A stretch of DNA of 64,000 nt from Bacteriovoracaceae bacterium (GTDB lineage Bacteria; Bdellovibrionota; Bacteriovoracia; Bacteriovoracales; Bacteriovoracaceae): the NCBI GenBank assembly GCA_019752535.1, contig JAIEMA010000016.1:1-64000 (forward strand), written 5' to 3'. The notes beneath the pieces are model-generated. The model had not been told where the DNA came from. It ran no database searches and worked only from the letters and a program-made list of their open reading frames with translations. Positions 43,290 through 51,153 of this stretch are shown in pieces (the first letter of the stretch is position 1; each line of letters starts with the position of its first letter). A program made the position numbers and the translations under genes.

Positions 43290-44393
43290 TTAAAAGTCGC
43301 CAACTTCTTCGATGATTGGCCCTGTTTGGCCGGGAATAGGTTCTTCAAGACGATAACCATCATCTGGGGCATGGTTTTGCATTGCATCTTGTTGAGCCAT
43401 CTGGCTGTCTGCGGCATAAGGATCAGCATCCATAGGCTGATCAATATTTTGATAGTTCTCTTGATGATTATCTCGATAATCCATCAAATCACGACGGCTA
43501 TCAGTCATCGTGCGTGGAGAATCAACATTTGATGGTCTCACACTCGCGGGCGAGCGAAATCTTCGAGGAGCGCGATTATTGTTCAAGAGCGCCGATCCCG
43601 ATTCAACTGATTCAGTGTTTTCATCTGAAAGTGCAAGCTCTCCATCTTCTGGAGCTGGGGCCTGGGACCAAAAAATCATTAAGGCTAAAACGGCTGTCGC
43701 TGCTCCACCACCTGCGATCCACCAAGTTTTTGTGGGAGCCGCTTTGGCCGCAGAGACATTTTTAACTTTTGGAAGTGAGACTTCCTGAATTTTTAGAGAT
43801 GTCTGATTGCGGTGTTGCCCTAAATAGGCAAGAGAGGCGAGACCTTCATGCAGAGGATTCTCTGACTTCATCAATGCTTCAAGGGCTTCAGCATGCGAGC
43901 GCTGATATGTTTCTTCCATCGGAGAAGCGGGAAGTTGGTCGGCTTGGTGTGGACGAGCTTCAAACTCTTTGAGCTGATAAACTTTTGCCCAAGTAAATCC
44001 TTCATCATGTGAAATTAAATCGATGGGATTTAATTCTTGATCCTTAACCATCTTGGCAATTTGGTCATGAGTGTAGGGCCCATGACGATGGCCATGGCGC
44101 TCAAGATGATAGCTATTATGTGTCTGCAAAGTTTGAGCAGAAACTAATTTGGGAGCAGATTTTTTTGCAACAGGCTTAAGAGGTGATTGCAGATAAAGTT
44201 GCCACGATTCAGAGAGCATCGTCGTGACTTCAGCATCGGCCATGATTGCAGGATTAGCTGCTGCATAGGCTTTGAGTGCACTTGTCTCATACGGACCAAA
44301 CACTTCATCATTGAGTTTCACCATCCATAATTGATCCATCTCGACTCCTTCGGAGGCGATGGCTTCTTCACTCATAGCTGGTAGGTCAATCAT
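43290..44393 (-). CDS. Tandem GYF_2-domain protein with one membrane segment
   Basis: A 367-residue protein. Two GYF_2-like modules occur near residues 22-80 (MVKLNDEVFGPYETSALKAY) and 94-150 (YHLERHGHRHGPYTHDQI). A low-complexity linker, one membrane helix near 217-237 (WWIAGGGAATAVLALMIF) and a charged, Asp/Gln/Asn-rich tail follow. GYF_2 domains usually bind proline-rich peptides. An AAGGA ribosome binding site precedes the ATG. It leads the tmk-holB-ricT transcript, though its own role is unknown. Confidence 0.8.
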   Translation of the reverse strand: MIDLPAMSEEAIASEGVEMDQLWMVKLNDEVFGPYETSALKAYAAANPAIMADAEVTTMLSESWQLYLQSPLKPVAKKSAPKLVSAQTLQTHNSYHLERHGHRHGPYTHDQIAKMVKDQELNPIDLISHDEGFTWAKVYQLKEFEARPHQADQLPASPMEETYQRSHAEALEALMKSENPLHEGLASLAYLGQHRNQTSLKIQEVSLPKVKNVSAAKAAPTKTWWIAGGGAATAVLALMIFWSQAPAPEDGELALSDENTESVESGSALLNNNRAPRRFRSPASVRPSNVDSPRTMTDSRRDLMDYRDNHQENYQNIDQPMDADPYAADSQMAQQDAMQNHAPDDGYRLEEPIPGQTGPIIEEVGDF

Positions 44394-44513
44394 AGGCTTT
44401 TCCTTGTCCTTAGAAAGTTCTTCGGTCTATTTTTGGACAAGCTTTAAGCATTGAGTCATTAGCTTGCCAGAGAGGGGTCTCGGGCGGCATAATGCTCACA
44501 ATTGCGAGGGGAT

Positions 44514-44948
44514 ATGAGTGATATTCAAGAGCGAATCGCTCAGATTAAGAAGCGTTTTGGGGCTTTCAGTGATTGGGAAGATCGCTATAAGGAACTTATT
44601 TCTGTCGGAAAAGAGATGCCTCTGTATCCGGAAGAAGAACGTTTAGAGAAATTCAAAGTTAAAGGCTGCCAATCCCAAGTGTGGCTTTTCCCTAAATTAG
44701 TTGAAGGAAGAGTTCGCCTGGCCGCTGATTCAGATGCACTATTAGTGAAAGGCATAATCGCTTTGCTGGTGCATGTTTATGATAATTGCACACCCCAAGA
44801 AATATTGTCGGATCGAGCGGAGTTTTTAAAAGATATTGGCATCACAGAGCATCTCTCGATGAATCGCACTAATGGACTCGCGAGTATGCTCAAGCAAATT
44901 CAAATGTACGCTTTGGTTTATCAAAGCATGAGTCAAGGAAAGGTATGA
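44514..44948 (+). CDS. sufE: SufE-family sulfur acceptor
   Basis: A 144-residue protein that takes persulfide sulfur from a cysteine desulfurase (SufS) for iron-sulfur cluster assembly. The key Cys is in VKGCQSQVW at about residue 51, the usual place. The ATG at 44514 has a GAGGGG ribosome binding site; a TTG four codons earlier is less likely. No sufS, sufB or sufC is in the window. It overlaps hemB by 4 bases (ATGA). Confidence 0.9.
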   Translation: MSDIQERIAQIKKRFGAFSDWEDRYKELISVGKEMPLYPEEERLEKFKVKGCQSQVWLFPKLVEGRVRLAADSDALLVKGIIALLVHVYDNCTPQEILSDRAEFLKDIGITEHLSMNRTNGLASMLKQIQMYALVYQSMSQGKV

Positions 44949-45925
44949 AGCTTCAACAAAGACCTCGTCGCAATCGCTCAAGTGAAGCTTTGCGCTCGAT
45001 GATTCGTGAAAATGTGCTTACCCCAAATGATTTCATTGCTCCTCTTTTTGTTAAAGAAGGAAAGGGCGAGAGAGAAGAAATTAAATCGATGCCAGGGCAT
45101 GCGCGTTTAAGCATTGATGAGCTGATTAAAGAAGCGCGTGAACTCCACTCTCTTGGTGTGGAAGCGATCGCTCTGTTTCCTGCGATTGATGACTCAAAAA
45201 AAACCACTGACGCTAAGGAAGCGTGGAATCCAGAGAATCTTAATTTCAAAGCGGCCCGTGCGCTTAAAGAAGCTCTTCCTGACATGCTTTTGATGGGAGA
45301 CATCGCACTTGATCCTTATTCAAGTGACGGTCATGATGGAATCGTTGATCCGAGATCGGGTGAGATTTTGAATGACCAAAGTGTGGAAGCTCTTATCAAG
45401 CAATCCCTCGCCTCGGCGAAAGCGGGATTTGATATTCTTGGCCCCTCAGACATGATGGATGGAAGAATCGGTGCGATCCGCTCTGCGCTTGATCATGAAA
45501 ATTTTGAACGCACTTTAATCATGAGCTATTCCGTGAAATATGCTTCTGGATTTTATGGCCCTTTCCGTGACGCTTTAGCGAGTGCTCCCAAGAAAGGAGA
45601 TAAGAAAACTTATCAGATGGATCCGGCCAATGCCCGTGAAGCTCTTCGCGAAGCCAGTCTTGATGAAGCCGAGGGAGCCGATATTCTGATGGTGAAGCCA
45701 GGCCTTCCTTACCTTGATGTCATTTACCGTTTGCGCCAACAAACCACTCTTCCCATCGCTGCTTATAATGTCTCTGGAGAGTATGCAATGGTGAAAGCTG
45801 CCGCACAAAACGGATGGATTGATGGTGAGAAAGTGATGATGGAATCTCTTACTGCTTTTAAGCGTGCGGGTTGTGACATTATTCTTACTTACTTTGCTAA
45901 AGAAGCGGCAAGGCTTCTTCATTAA
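44945..45925 (+). CDS. hemB: Delta-aminolevulinic acid dehydratase (porphobilinogen synthase)
   Basis: A 326-residue enzyme joining two ALA molecules to porphobilinogen in haem synthesis. Both Schiff-base lysines are present: SVKYASGFYGPFR and MVKPGLPYLD. The metal-site stretch is DIALDPYSSDGHDG, with Asp replacing the Cys residues of the zinc-dependent type, so a Mg-type enzyme is likely. The gene overlaps sufE, and its stop overlaps the ATG of the glycosyltransferase gene by one base. Confidence 0.96.
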   Translation: MKLQQRPRRNRSSEALRSMIRENVLTPNDFIAPLFVKEGKGEREEIKSMPGHARLSIDELIKEARELHSLGVEAIALFPAIDDSKKTTDAKEAWNPENLNFKAARALKEALPDMLLMGDIALDPYSSDGHDGIVDPRSGEILNDQSVEALIKQSLASAKAGFDILGPSDMMDGRIGAIRSALDHENFERTLIMSYSVKYASGFYGPFRDALASAPKKGDKKTYQMDPANAREALREASLDEAEGADILMVKPGLPYLDVIYRLRQQTTLPIAAYNVSGEYAMVKAAAQNGWIDGEKVMMESLTAFKRAGCDIILTYFAKEAARLLH

Positions 45926-46962
45926 TGAAGCGCATGCATGTCATGCTGATTCGCTTCTCTAGCCTTGGTGACGTGGTCATCCAGACTTCTGTCATCAATT
46001 GGCTTCACCAAAATTTTGGCACCAAACTTAAAATCACTTTTGTAACCTCTAGAGAGTTTCAAGACTTAGTGGCCGGGCATCCCTTAGTTGATCGGGTAGT
46101 GAGTTTTGATCGCAGATCTGGGGAGAAGCTCTCAGGTCTCGTGAAAAAACTCAAACTCATTCACGAGGAAGATCCATTCACCTTCATCTTTGATCTTCAT
46201 GCCACCACTCGCTCATGGCTGTTGCGTCTCATGATGAATTCCATTCCACGCCTGGTCGTTGATAAGAGAAGAATCCTGCGCACACTTTTAGTGAGACTTC
46301 CCGGTGTGTGGATTAAGCGTTGGACCAAGTGGAAAATTTTGGGGCTTGAGCCTCAGGTGATTCGTACCCCCAAGGATTTTCAAGGCATACTTCTCTCTCC
46401 CTTTAAAGAGATTCAGCCGATGACTTTCACACCCGCCATTGAGCGAGTGAATCATCCAAGGCCTTATGTGGTTTTTGCCCCAGTCGCTTCATTTGCGGCT
46501 AAAAGATGGCCGATTGAATATTATCTCTCTTTGGCGCAGCTTTTTTTAGAGCGCACGAAGGGAATTGATCTCGTTATTGTCGCAGGCCCTGAAGATCATC
46601 ACTGCCAGGCCTTTAATGTGATTGCAGATGAAAGGCTGATCAATCTTCAAGGAAAAACAAAACTTAAAGAATCGATGGCGTGGATGCAAGGGGCAGTGAC
46701 TGTGGTGGGGAATGATTCAGGCATGAATCATGTGGCCGAAACCGGAGATGTGCCTGTCATTACTTTATTTGGTCCCACTCACGAAGCTTTTGGTTTTGCT
46801 CCTCATTTAAAAAACTCTACTGCACTCTCCAAGAATCTTTGGTGTCGCCCCTGTTCGACGACTGGATCCAAAAATTGTTTTAGAGATAAGCACTATTGTA
46901 TGACGGAATTGAATGTTGAAACTGTGTGGGAAGCACTTCTTCAGAGGATTAATCAAGTATGA
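45925..46962 (+). CDS. Glycosyltransferase family 9 (LPS heptosyltransferase-like)
   Basis: A 345-residue GT-B enzyme. The N-terminus MLIRFSSLGDVVIQTSVI is the classic family-9 motif; the C-terminal half has FAPVASFAAKRWPIEYYLSL and the nucleotide-sugar site VGNDSGMNHVAE with TLFGPTHEAFGF. It would add heptose or a similar sugar to the LPS inner core at the cytoplasmic face. It sits between hemB and a KDO-transferase-like gene, both overlapping it, suggesting an LPS-core module. Confidence 0.88.
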   Translation: MKRMHVMLIRFSSLGDVVIQTSVINWLHQNFGTKLKITFVTSREFQDLVAGHPLVDRVVSFDRRSGEKLSGLVKKLKLIHEEDPFTFIFDLHATTRSWLLRLMMNSIPRLVVDKRRILRTLLVRLPGVWIKRWTKWKILGLEPQVIRTPKDFQGILLSPFKEIQPMTFTPAIERVNHPRPYVVFAPVASFAAKRWPIEYYLSLAQLFLERTKGIDLVIVAGPEDHHCQAFNVIADERLINLQGKTKLKESMAWMQGAVTVVGNDSGMNHVAETGDVPVITLFGPTHEAFGFAPHLKNSTALSKNLWCRPCSTTGSKNCFRDKHYCMTELNVETVWEALLQRINQV

Positions 46963-48224
46963 TGCTTCTTTGGATAGTGCTTGATCTCACTCATGCCATT
47001 ATTGCTTTGGTCCTTCTGCCACTGCGTCTGACTCCATGGGGATTTAAGCGTGCACAATTTGAACGCAAACGTGATCCTTTTAAAAAACGTGCAGATTGGA
47101 GTTTTGAGATTTCAAGTGAAGGGGAGTTTGAGCAGGTTCGCCCTTGGATTGAAGATATCTTAGAGAGAAAGCAAAATATCGAAATTGTCTTCTCTTCCCC
47201 AAGTGTGCTTCGAACGGTTCAAGAGCTTTCATTTAAGCATGCGGGCTTAGTTCGCCTCATCCCATTGCCACTTCTCACACACACTCCTTTTGTATTGGTG
47301 CGAGAATTAAGTGCTCCTCGCTTGGTCCTTTGTCGCTATGACTTTTTTCCCTCTGTGATGGCCCGAGCGAGTGTTTCTGGAGTTATATCCGGGGTGGTGT
47401 GGGCGAGTTTTATTGGAAAGAGATCTCGTCTTGAGACACGTTTTTGGAAATTTATTTATCGCTACTTTTATGGAACGTTTCACTGGGTGGTCCCAGCGAC
47501 TTTAGATGATGAGACTCTGTTTAAAAAACTTGGAACTGTTAAAGTTTTCAGAACTTCTGAGATGCGAGTCGCTCAAATCACAAAGCGAGTAGATCAAAGA
47601 AATAAAACGCTCATGCAGAAATTTCCTCATTGGGAAAAATTTAATGAGTATTTAGAAACATTTCCAAAGAATCATCGCTGGCTGATGGGAAGTTTCTGGG
47701 AAGTGGATCTTGCTCTCTTAAAGAGTCCTGAACTTAAACGTGATGTCCAAGAGGGAAAGACAATCGTTCTTTTAATCCCGCATAAATTGGGGAGTCACTG
47801 GCGAGAGAAAATTCAAAAATTTGGAATGCCTTTAAATTACATCGATTCAAATTGGAGCGGTGAGTTCACGAAGAATGCTCTTTGGCTGTTGGATCTTAAG
47901 GGGGTTCTCTGTGAATTGTATTCTCATGTGGGTGTTTCTTACGTCGGCGGAGGTTTTGGAAGATCGGTTCATTCAGTCATTGAGCCTTACGTCAGTGGGA
48001 GCCAAATCATCTGTGGCCCAAAAATTCATCGTTCTACCGAAGTAGAGAAAATAAAAAACATTTCTCCTTCTGAAATAGTTGTCTTAAACAATCAACAAGA
48101 GCTTGAAGAAATTTACTTACGGCACGAATTGACTGATGATGAGAGTCATAAACGAAATGAATGGGTCACGAGTCAACAGGCTAGGTTGCTTGAAAACCTC
48201 AAAGAAGTAGAAAAAATATGTTGA
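46959..48224 (+). CDS. Divergent KDO-transferase (WaaA/KdtA)-like glycosyltransferase
   Basis: A 421-residue protein with an N-terminal membrane anchor (MLLWIVLDLTHAIIALVLLP). The KDO-transferase pattern is visible in weakened form: SSEGEFEQVRPWIEDIL, the FSSPSVLRTVQEL strand, a DFFPSVMARAS stretch where KdtA has ETELWPN, and SYVGGGFGRSVHSVIEPYVSGSQIICGP for the C-terminal GGSxxxxxHxxxEP motif. It would attach KDO or another acid to lipid A. Overlaps the GT9 gene by 4 bases and the next gene by 7. Confidence 0.75.
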   Translation: MMLLWIVLDLTHAIIALVLLPLRLTPWGFKRAQFERKRDPFKKRADWSFEISSEGEFEQVRPWIEDILERKQNIEIVFSSPSVLRTVQELSFKHAGLVRLIPLPLLTHTPFVLVRELSAPRLVLCRYDFFPSVMARASVSGVISGVVWASFIGKRSRLETRFWKFIYRYFYGTFHWVVPATLDDETLFKKLGTVKVFRTSEMRVAQITKRVDQRNKTLMQKFPHWEKFNEYLETFPKNHRWLMGSFWEVDLALLKSPELKRDVQEGKTIVLLIPHKLGSHWREKIQKFGMPLNYIDSNWSGEFTKNALWLLDLKGVLCELYSHVGVSYVGGGFGRSVHSVIEPYVSGSQIICGPKIHRSTEVEKIKNISPSEIVVLNNQQELEEIYLRHELTDDESHKRNEWVTSQQARLLENLKEVEKIC

Positions 48225-48718
48225 ACAGCCGCTATGATCATATTTTTTGGGGCAAAACGCCGTGGTCACTTCTCCACGCCTTACTCGTTCGCCAAAAAAA
48301 ATTAGATGTTCTTGTCATCGATGATCAAACACTCTCTCTTGGTTCGGGTGGCCATCGCTGGCTGACGTATCTCGAAGTGGGAGCACTTCAAGAAATCGGT
48401 GAAAAGTTTTCAATCAAAGAGCTCAAGGGACTTGAAGCATTTTTAAGACCGGCCCGTTTGAAAATCCAGACACCTCAGTTTCAATGGGTCACGGGTCTTG
48501 AGGTGAGAGATAATTTGCGAGAGTTTATTCGTAAATTTCCAGTTTTCCAAACACCGACACTAAAAGCCGCTTTAAATGAGGCAAATGTCACTCAAGACCT
48601 GCTCAAAGTGCAGCGCTCGTTTCTTGATTGGTTTCGATCTCCCCAAGTTCGCAATCGCTCCACCGCTCCGTTTGTGGCGGCCGGTGTGCCATGGTTTTGG
48701 AGTTTCAACGTCTCTTGA
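48218..48718 (+). CDS. N-terminal part of a split gene, nucleotide-binding-like
   Basis: A 166-residue frame whose start resembles a degenerate Rossmann FAD/NAD-binding fold (IFWGKTPWSLLHALLVRQKKLDVLVIDDQ). It overlaps the frame downstream, which lies in the -1 register. Coding character continues smoothly from this frame into the next near 48700: one extra T in the TTTT at 48695-48698 would give a single continuous protein of about 450 residues. I cannot tell a sequencing error, a recent mutation or two overlapping genes apart. Family not recognised. Confidence 0.55.
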   Translation: MLNSRYDHIFWGKTPWSLLHALLVRQKKLDVLVIDDQTLSLGSGGHRWLTYLEVGALQEIGEKFSIKELKGLEAFLRPARLKIQTPQFQWVTGLEVRDNLREFIRKFPVFQTPTLKAALNEANVTQDLLKVQRSFLDWFRSPQVRNRSTAPFVAAGVPWFWSFNVS

Positions 48719-49572
48719 GTGAAGAGCTTCTTCGCGCTTATCAGCGGCCAGGTGATGGTCATCTCGCACAACTTTTAGCGTGCTATTCAAGTGCCACAGG
48801 TCAAGTGGTGAAGTATACATTTGCTGATCATGAAGCCGCTTATGTGGCCATGCGACTTCTCTCTCCTGTCTGGGAGCTTGATCAAAGATGGTTTGAACGC
48901 GAACTTTTAAGAGAGCTTCAATCATTAGGGGCCCACACGAAAAAAACGAAAGTGAACTCATGGCAGCTTTGGGATTTAAAAGTTGAAGCGGGATTACTTG
49001 ATAGCTATGAAGGAGTGGTGACTTCTCATCGCTTATTGCTTTATGGATTTCCTCAGGCCGGCAATCAGTTGATCTGTAAATTTTCGGATAAAGTTTTTCG
49101 TGGACTTGAAACGACATGGCCCGCGCTTTCAAATCCTGCCCTTGAAGAACCGAAAGCTGAACTCACTTGTTTGACTGGCCCCCATCTCATGGGCACAGAT
49201 ATCCCGATGATGCTTTTGGATGAAGAGGCCACAAGGCTTCAGGTTCTGGTCGAGGAGAGAGAGGGAGATAAGCCTGCTTTCTATCGCCGCGAGGCTTTTG
49301 ATATTTCAAGACCAATCATCTCTCAGGCTTTGCATCGCAATTCTGAGTGGTGGAAAAATGAGAAAACAGGAAATTCTTGGGATGTGTGGCTTGAAGACTC
49401 ATCTGGCGATATTGCAAAAGGTCAGCTCTACCTCCATGAATTACGACCGCTTAAAATAGTTGAGTCAGAGAATCAGAATGAAGTCGCAGGAATTAAGTAC
49501 TGGGGCCCCTTAATGACCAGACGCTTTGGTCTGTTGGGCTATTTAACTGAACTCTATTGGGATTTGGTTTAA
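48691..49572 (+). CDS. C-terminal part of the split gene
   Basis: A 293-residue frame from the ATG at 48691 (MVLEFQRLLSEELL) that overlaps the preceding frame by 28 bases. The ATG has no good ribosome binding site, which favours a frameshift within one gene over two translationally coupled genes. The frame stays open back to 48628, but the residues before the ATG do not look like protein. The product is soluble, rich in Trp and Leu, ends YLTELYWDLV and has no recognised domain. The context is downstream of LPS-type glycosyltransferases. Confidence 0.55.
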   Translation: MVLEFQRLLSEELLRAYQRPGDGHLAQLLACYSSATGQVVKYTFADHEAAYVAMRLLSPVWELDQRWFERELLRELQSLGAHTKKTKVNSWQLWDLKVEAGLLDSYEGVVTSHRLLLYGFPQAGNQLICKFSDKVFRGLETTWPALSNPALEEPKAELTCLTGPHLMGTDIPMMLLDEEATRLQVLVEEREGDKPAFYRREAFDISRPIISQALHRNSEWWKNEKTGNSWDVWLEDSSGDIAKGQLYLHELRPLKIVESENQNEVAGIKYWGPLMTRRFGLLGYLTELYWDLV

Positions 49573-49607
49573 TTTTCCACCGCTTCGACTCCATCCATTT
49601 TTGCGCT

Positions 49608-49613
49608 ATACTC
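49608..49613 (+). promoter_or_regulatory. -10-like element of the pilin gene
   Basis: TATACT lies about 6 bases before the ATG at 49619 and there is no ribosome binding site; a leaderless mRNA is likely. The -35 region is weak. The hexamer position may be off by a few bases. Confidence 0.45.
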
Positions 49614-49618
49614 TCTAT

Positions 49619-49840
49619 ATGAAAGACGAGAAAGGTCAGACCTCGGTCGAATACATTTTACTTCTAGCCGTCATGATTTCGGTGTCGATTGCTTTTTTTA
49701 AAAAAGTGGATGGCTACGTCGTCTCTAATCCAGACAGCATGGTGAATCGTTACTTGAGTGGCTTTGGAAATATTCTTGGCTCTTCTAGTGGCACCAATGG
49801 TGTTAGTGGGAGTTATAAGACTTTCCGTTTGCCTCGTTAA
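49619..49840 (+). CDS. Flp/TadE-type prepilin-like protein
   Basis: A 73-residue protein with a class III (type IV pilin-like) signal: a charged leader MKDEKG, then QTSVEYILLLAVMISVSIAFF, so cleavage would fall after Gly6 with Glu at +5 and Tyr at +6, as in Flp pilins. A Ser/Gly-rich C-terminus follows. No prepilin peptidase or tad gene is in the window. Alternative upstream start at 49601 would destroy the leader. The gene end overlaps the hydrolase gene on the other strand. Confidence 0.65.
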   Translation: MKDEKGQTSVEYILLLAVMISVSIAFFKKVDGYVVSNPDSMVNRYLSGFGNILGSSSGTNGVSGSYKTFRLPR

Positions 49841-50985
49841 AAGTCCAATTTAAAATTTGTGGAAAGATCGACATGCCCACTGGCCCTGAATGTCCTCCCC
49901 AAGGAATTATCACCAATTCGTTGTTCGAGAGTTTAAATTCATCTTTGAGTTTTTTCCAATCTAGACCGCGATTTAAAAAATCATTTTGAGAAGTCATGAT
50001 TCTTAAATGAAAATCGGGAGCCAGACGAATCTCTCTAAGCCAATGCTCCAGTCTTAAGCGCTTATCCTTAGCTTCAAGAAGTTTCCATAATTCAGGACGG
50101 TATTTGCGAAAAAAATCTTCAAAGCCCACGGGCTCAGAGAGATTGGATTTCACTATTTCATTATGCGCTGACCAGGAACGCTGGGTCGCTTTAACAAAAC
50201 CATCCACTAAGACCAGACCTCCGAGGCAGAACTCCTCTTCTTTTGAAAGTGATGAGGGGTATTCTTGGAGCAAAAATTCTCTTCCTATCGCCCACACCTT
50301 TGTGAAAACGGAGCAGCTCTCTGTAGAGGGGCGATGCTCATCAATGATGGCGTCGAAATTTTTCATGGCATAACTCAAATCCATAGGAGGCCACAGGAGA
50401 GTGAGATCATGCACGCGTTTTTTATGTTGAGTATCATAGGCGACCCAAGCACTCGCGATGGCCGTGCCGAGACTTTCGGCAACCACATAAATCTGCGAGA
50501 CATTCTCTTTGATTTGCCCTTGGGCAAAATCGACGGCTTGCTCCATGACTTGAATCTCTAAAGCAATCGGGTCCTCTTTATATAAAGGATGAGAAGAGAT
50601 GTAGCTGGGGGAGAGAAGATTCGGCACCACCAGGACATGACCTCCGAGATCTTCCAGCAAATTGATCATCTGAGGGGTGAGCCCCTGTTTAGGTTGACCG
50701 TAGATGCCGGGGAGAAAGACAAAAAGCGGGGCTTTGTGTTCCTGTTTTGAAAGATAAACGCTGAATTCTTTATTCTTAAACAAGTCTGAGGGCAGAGTAT
50801 GAAGCTCTCCGGTATTGGTGTTCCAGCTTCTAAATCTTCTAAATCCCCCCCCAAAAAGTCGCCACCGCGGGGTTCTCAATATGACGGGCAAGTGGGGTCT
50901 GGGTGGCGATCACAGCAAGAACCTTATCAGGCCATTGGGCTTGAGCGGTAAAGGGAAGCAAGAGGATAAGTATTAGAAAATTCAT
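49803..50985 (-). pseudogene. Secreted alpha/beta-hydrolase-like protein, frame broken at a G8 tract
   Basis: Two minus-strand frames belong together. The first (50985 to about 50852) encodes a good signal peptide, MNFLILILLLPFTAQAQ, after an AGGA ribosome binding site. It then runs into eight G bases (C8 at 50845-50852 on the plus strand) and stops soon after. The second frame continues from the G tract as FRRFRSWNTNTGEL and encodes an alpha/beta-hydrolase-like domain with LFVFLPGIYG, a nucleophile-elbow-like VVAESLGTAIAS and a late WGGHSGPVG with a likely catalytic His. Seven G bases would restore one continuous ~393-codon gene. The tract could be phase-variable or a sequencing error. Confidence 0.7.
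50845..50852. repeat. C8/G8 homopolymer inside the hydrolase gene
   Basis: Eight C bases on the plus strand (eight G on the coding strand), flanked by A5/T5. It sits exactly at the change of frame between the signal-peptide frame and the hydrolase frame. Confidence 0.85.
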
Positions 50986-51153
50986 CGATAGGGTCCTCAA
51001 TCTTGCTAGAGCAAAGAAGCAAAAAAGGCGAAATCCTGTCAATTTTACATGCTTCCTTCAGTTTTACACCACCAAGTTTAGAAAATAGATAAGATCTTGC
51101 TGCAAAGCATAAAATCGTATTTTTTTGATTATTGTCCCTCTAGGAGGATTTCT

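Noticed and set aside
48572-49132. 186-codon minus-strand frame opposite the split gene
   Set aside because: No motif or ribosome binding site, and the plus-strand frames look more like protein; antisense shadow.
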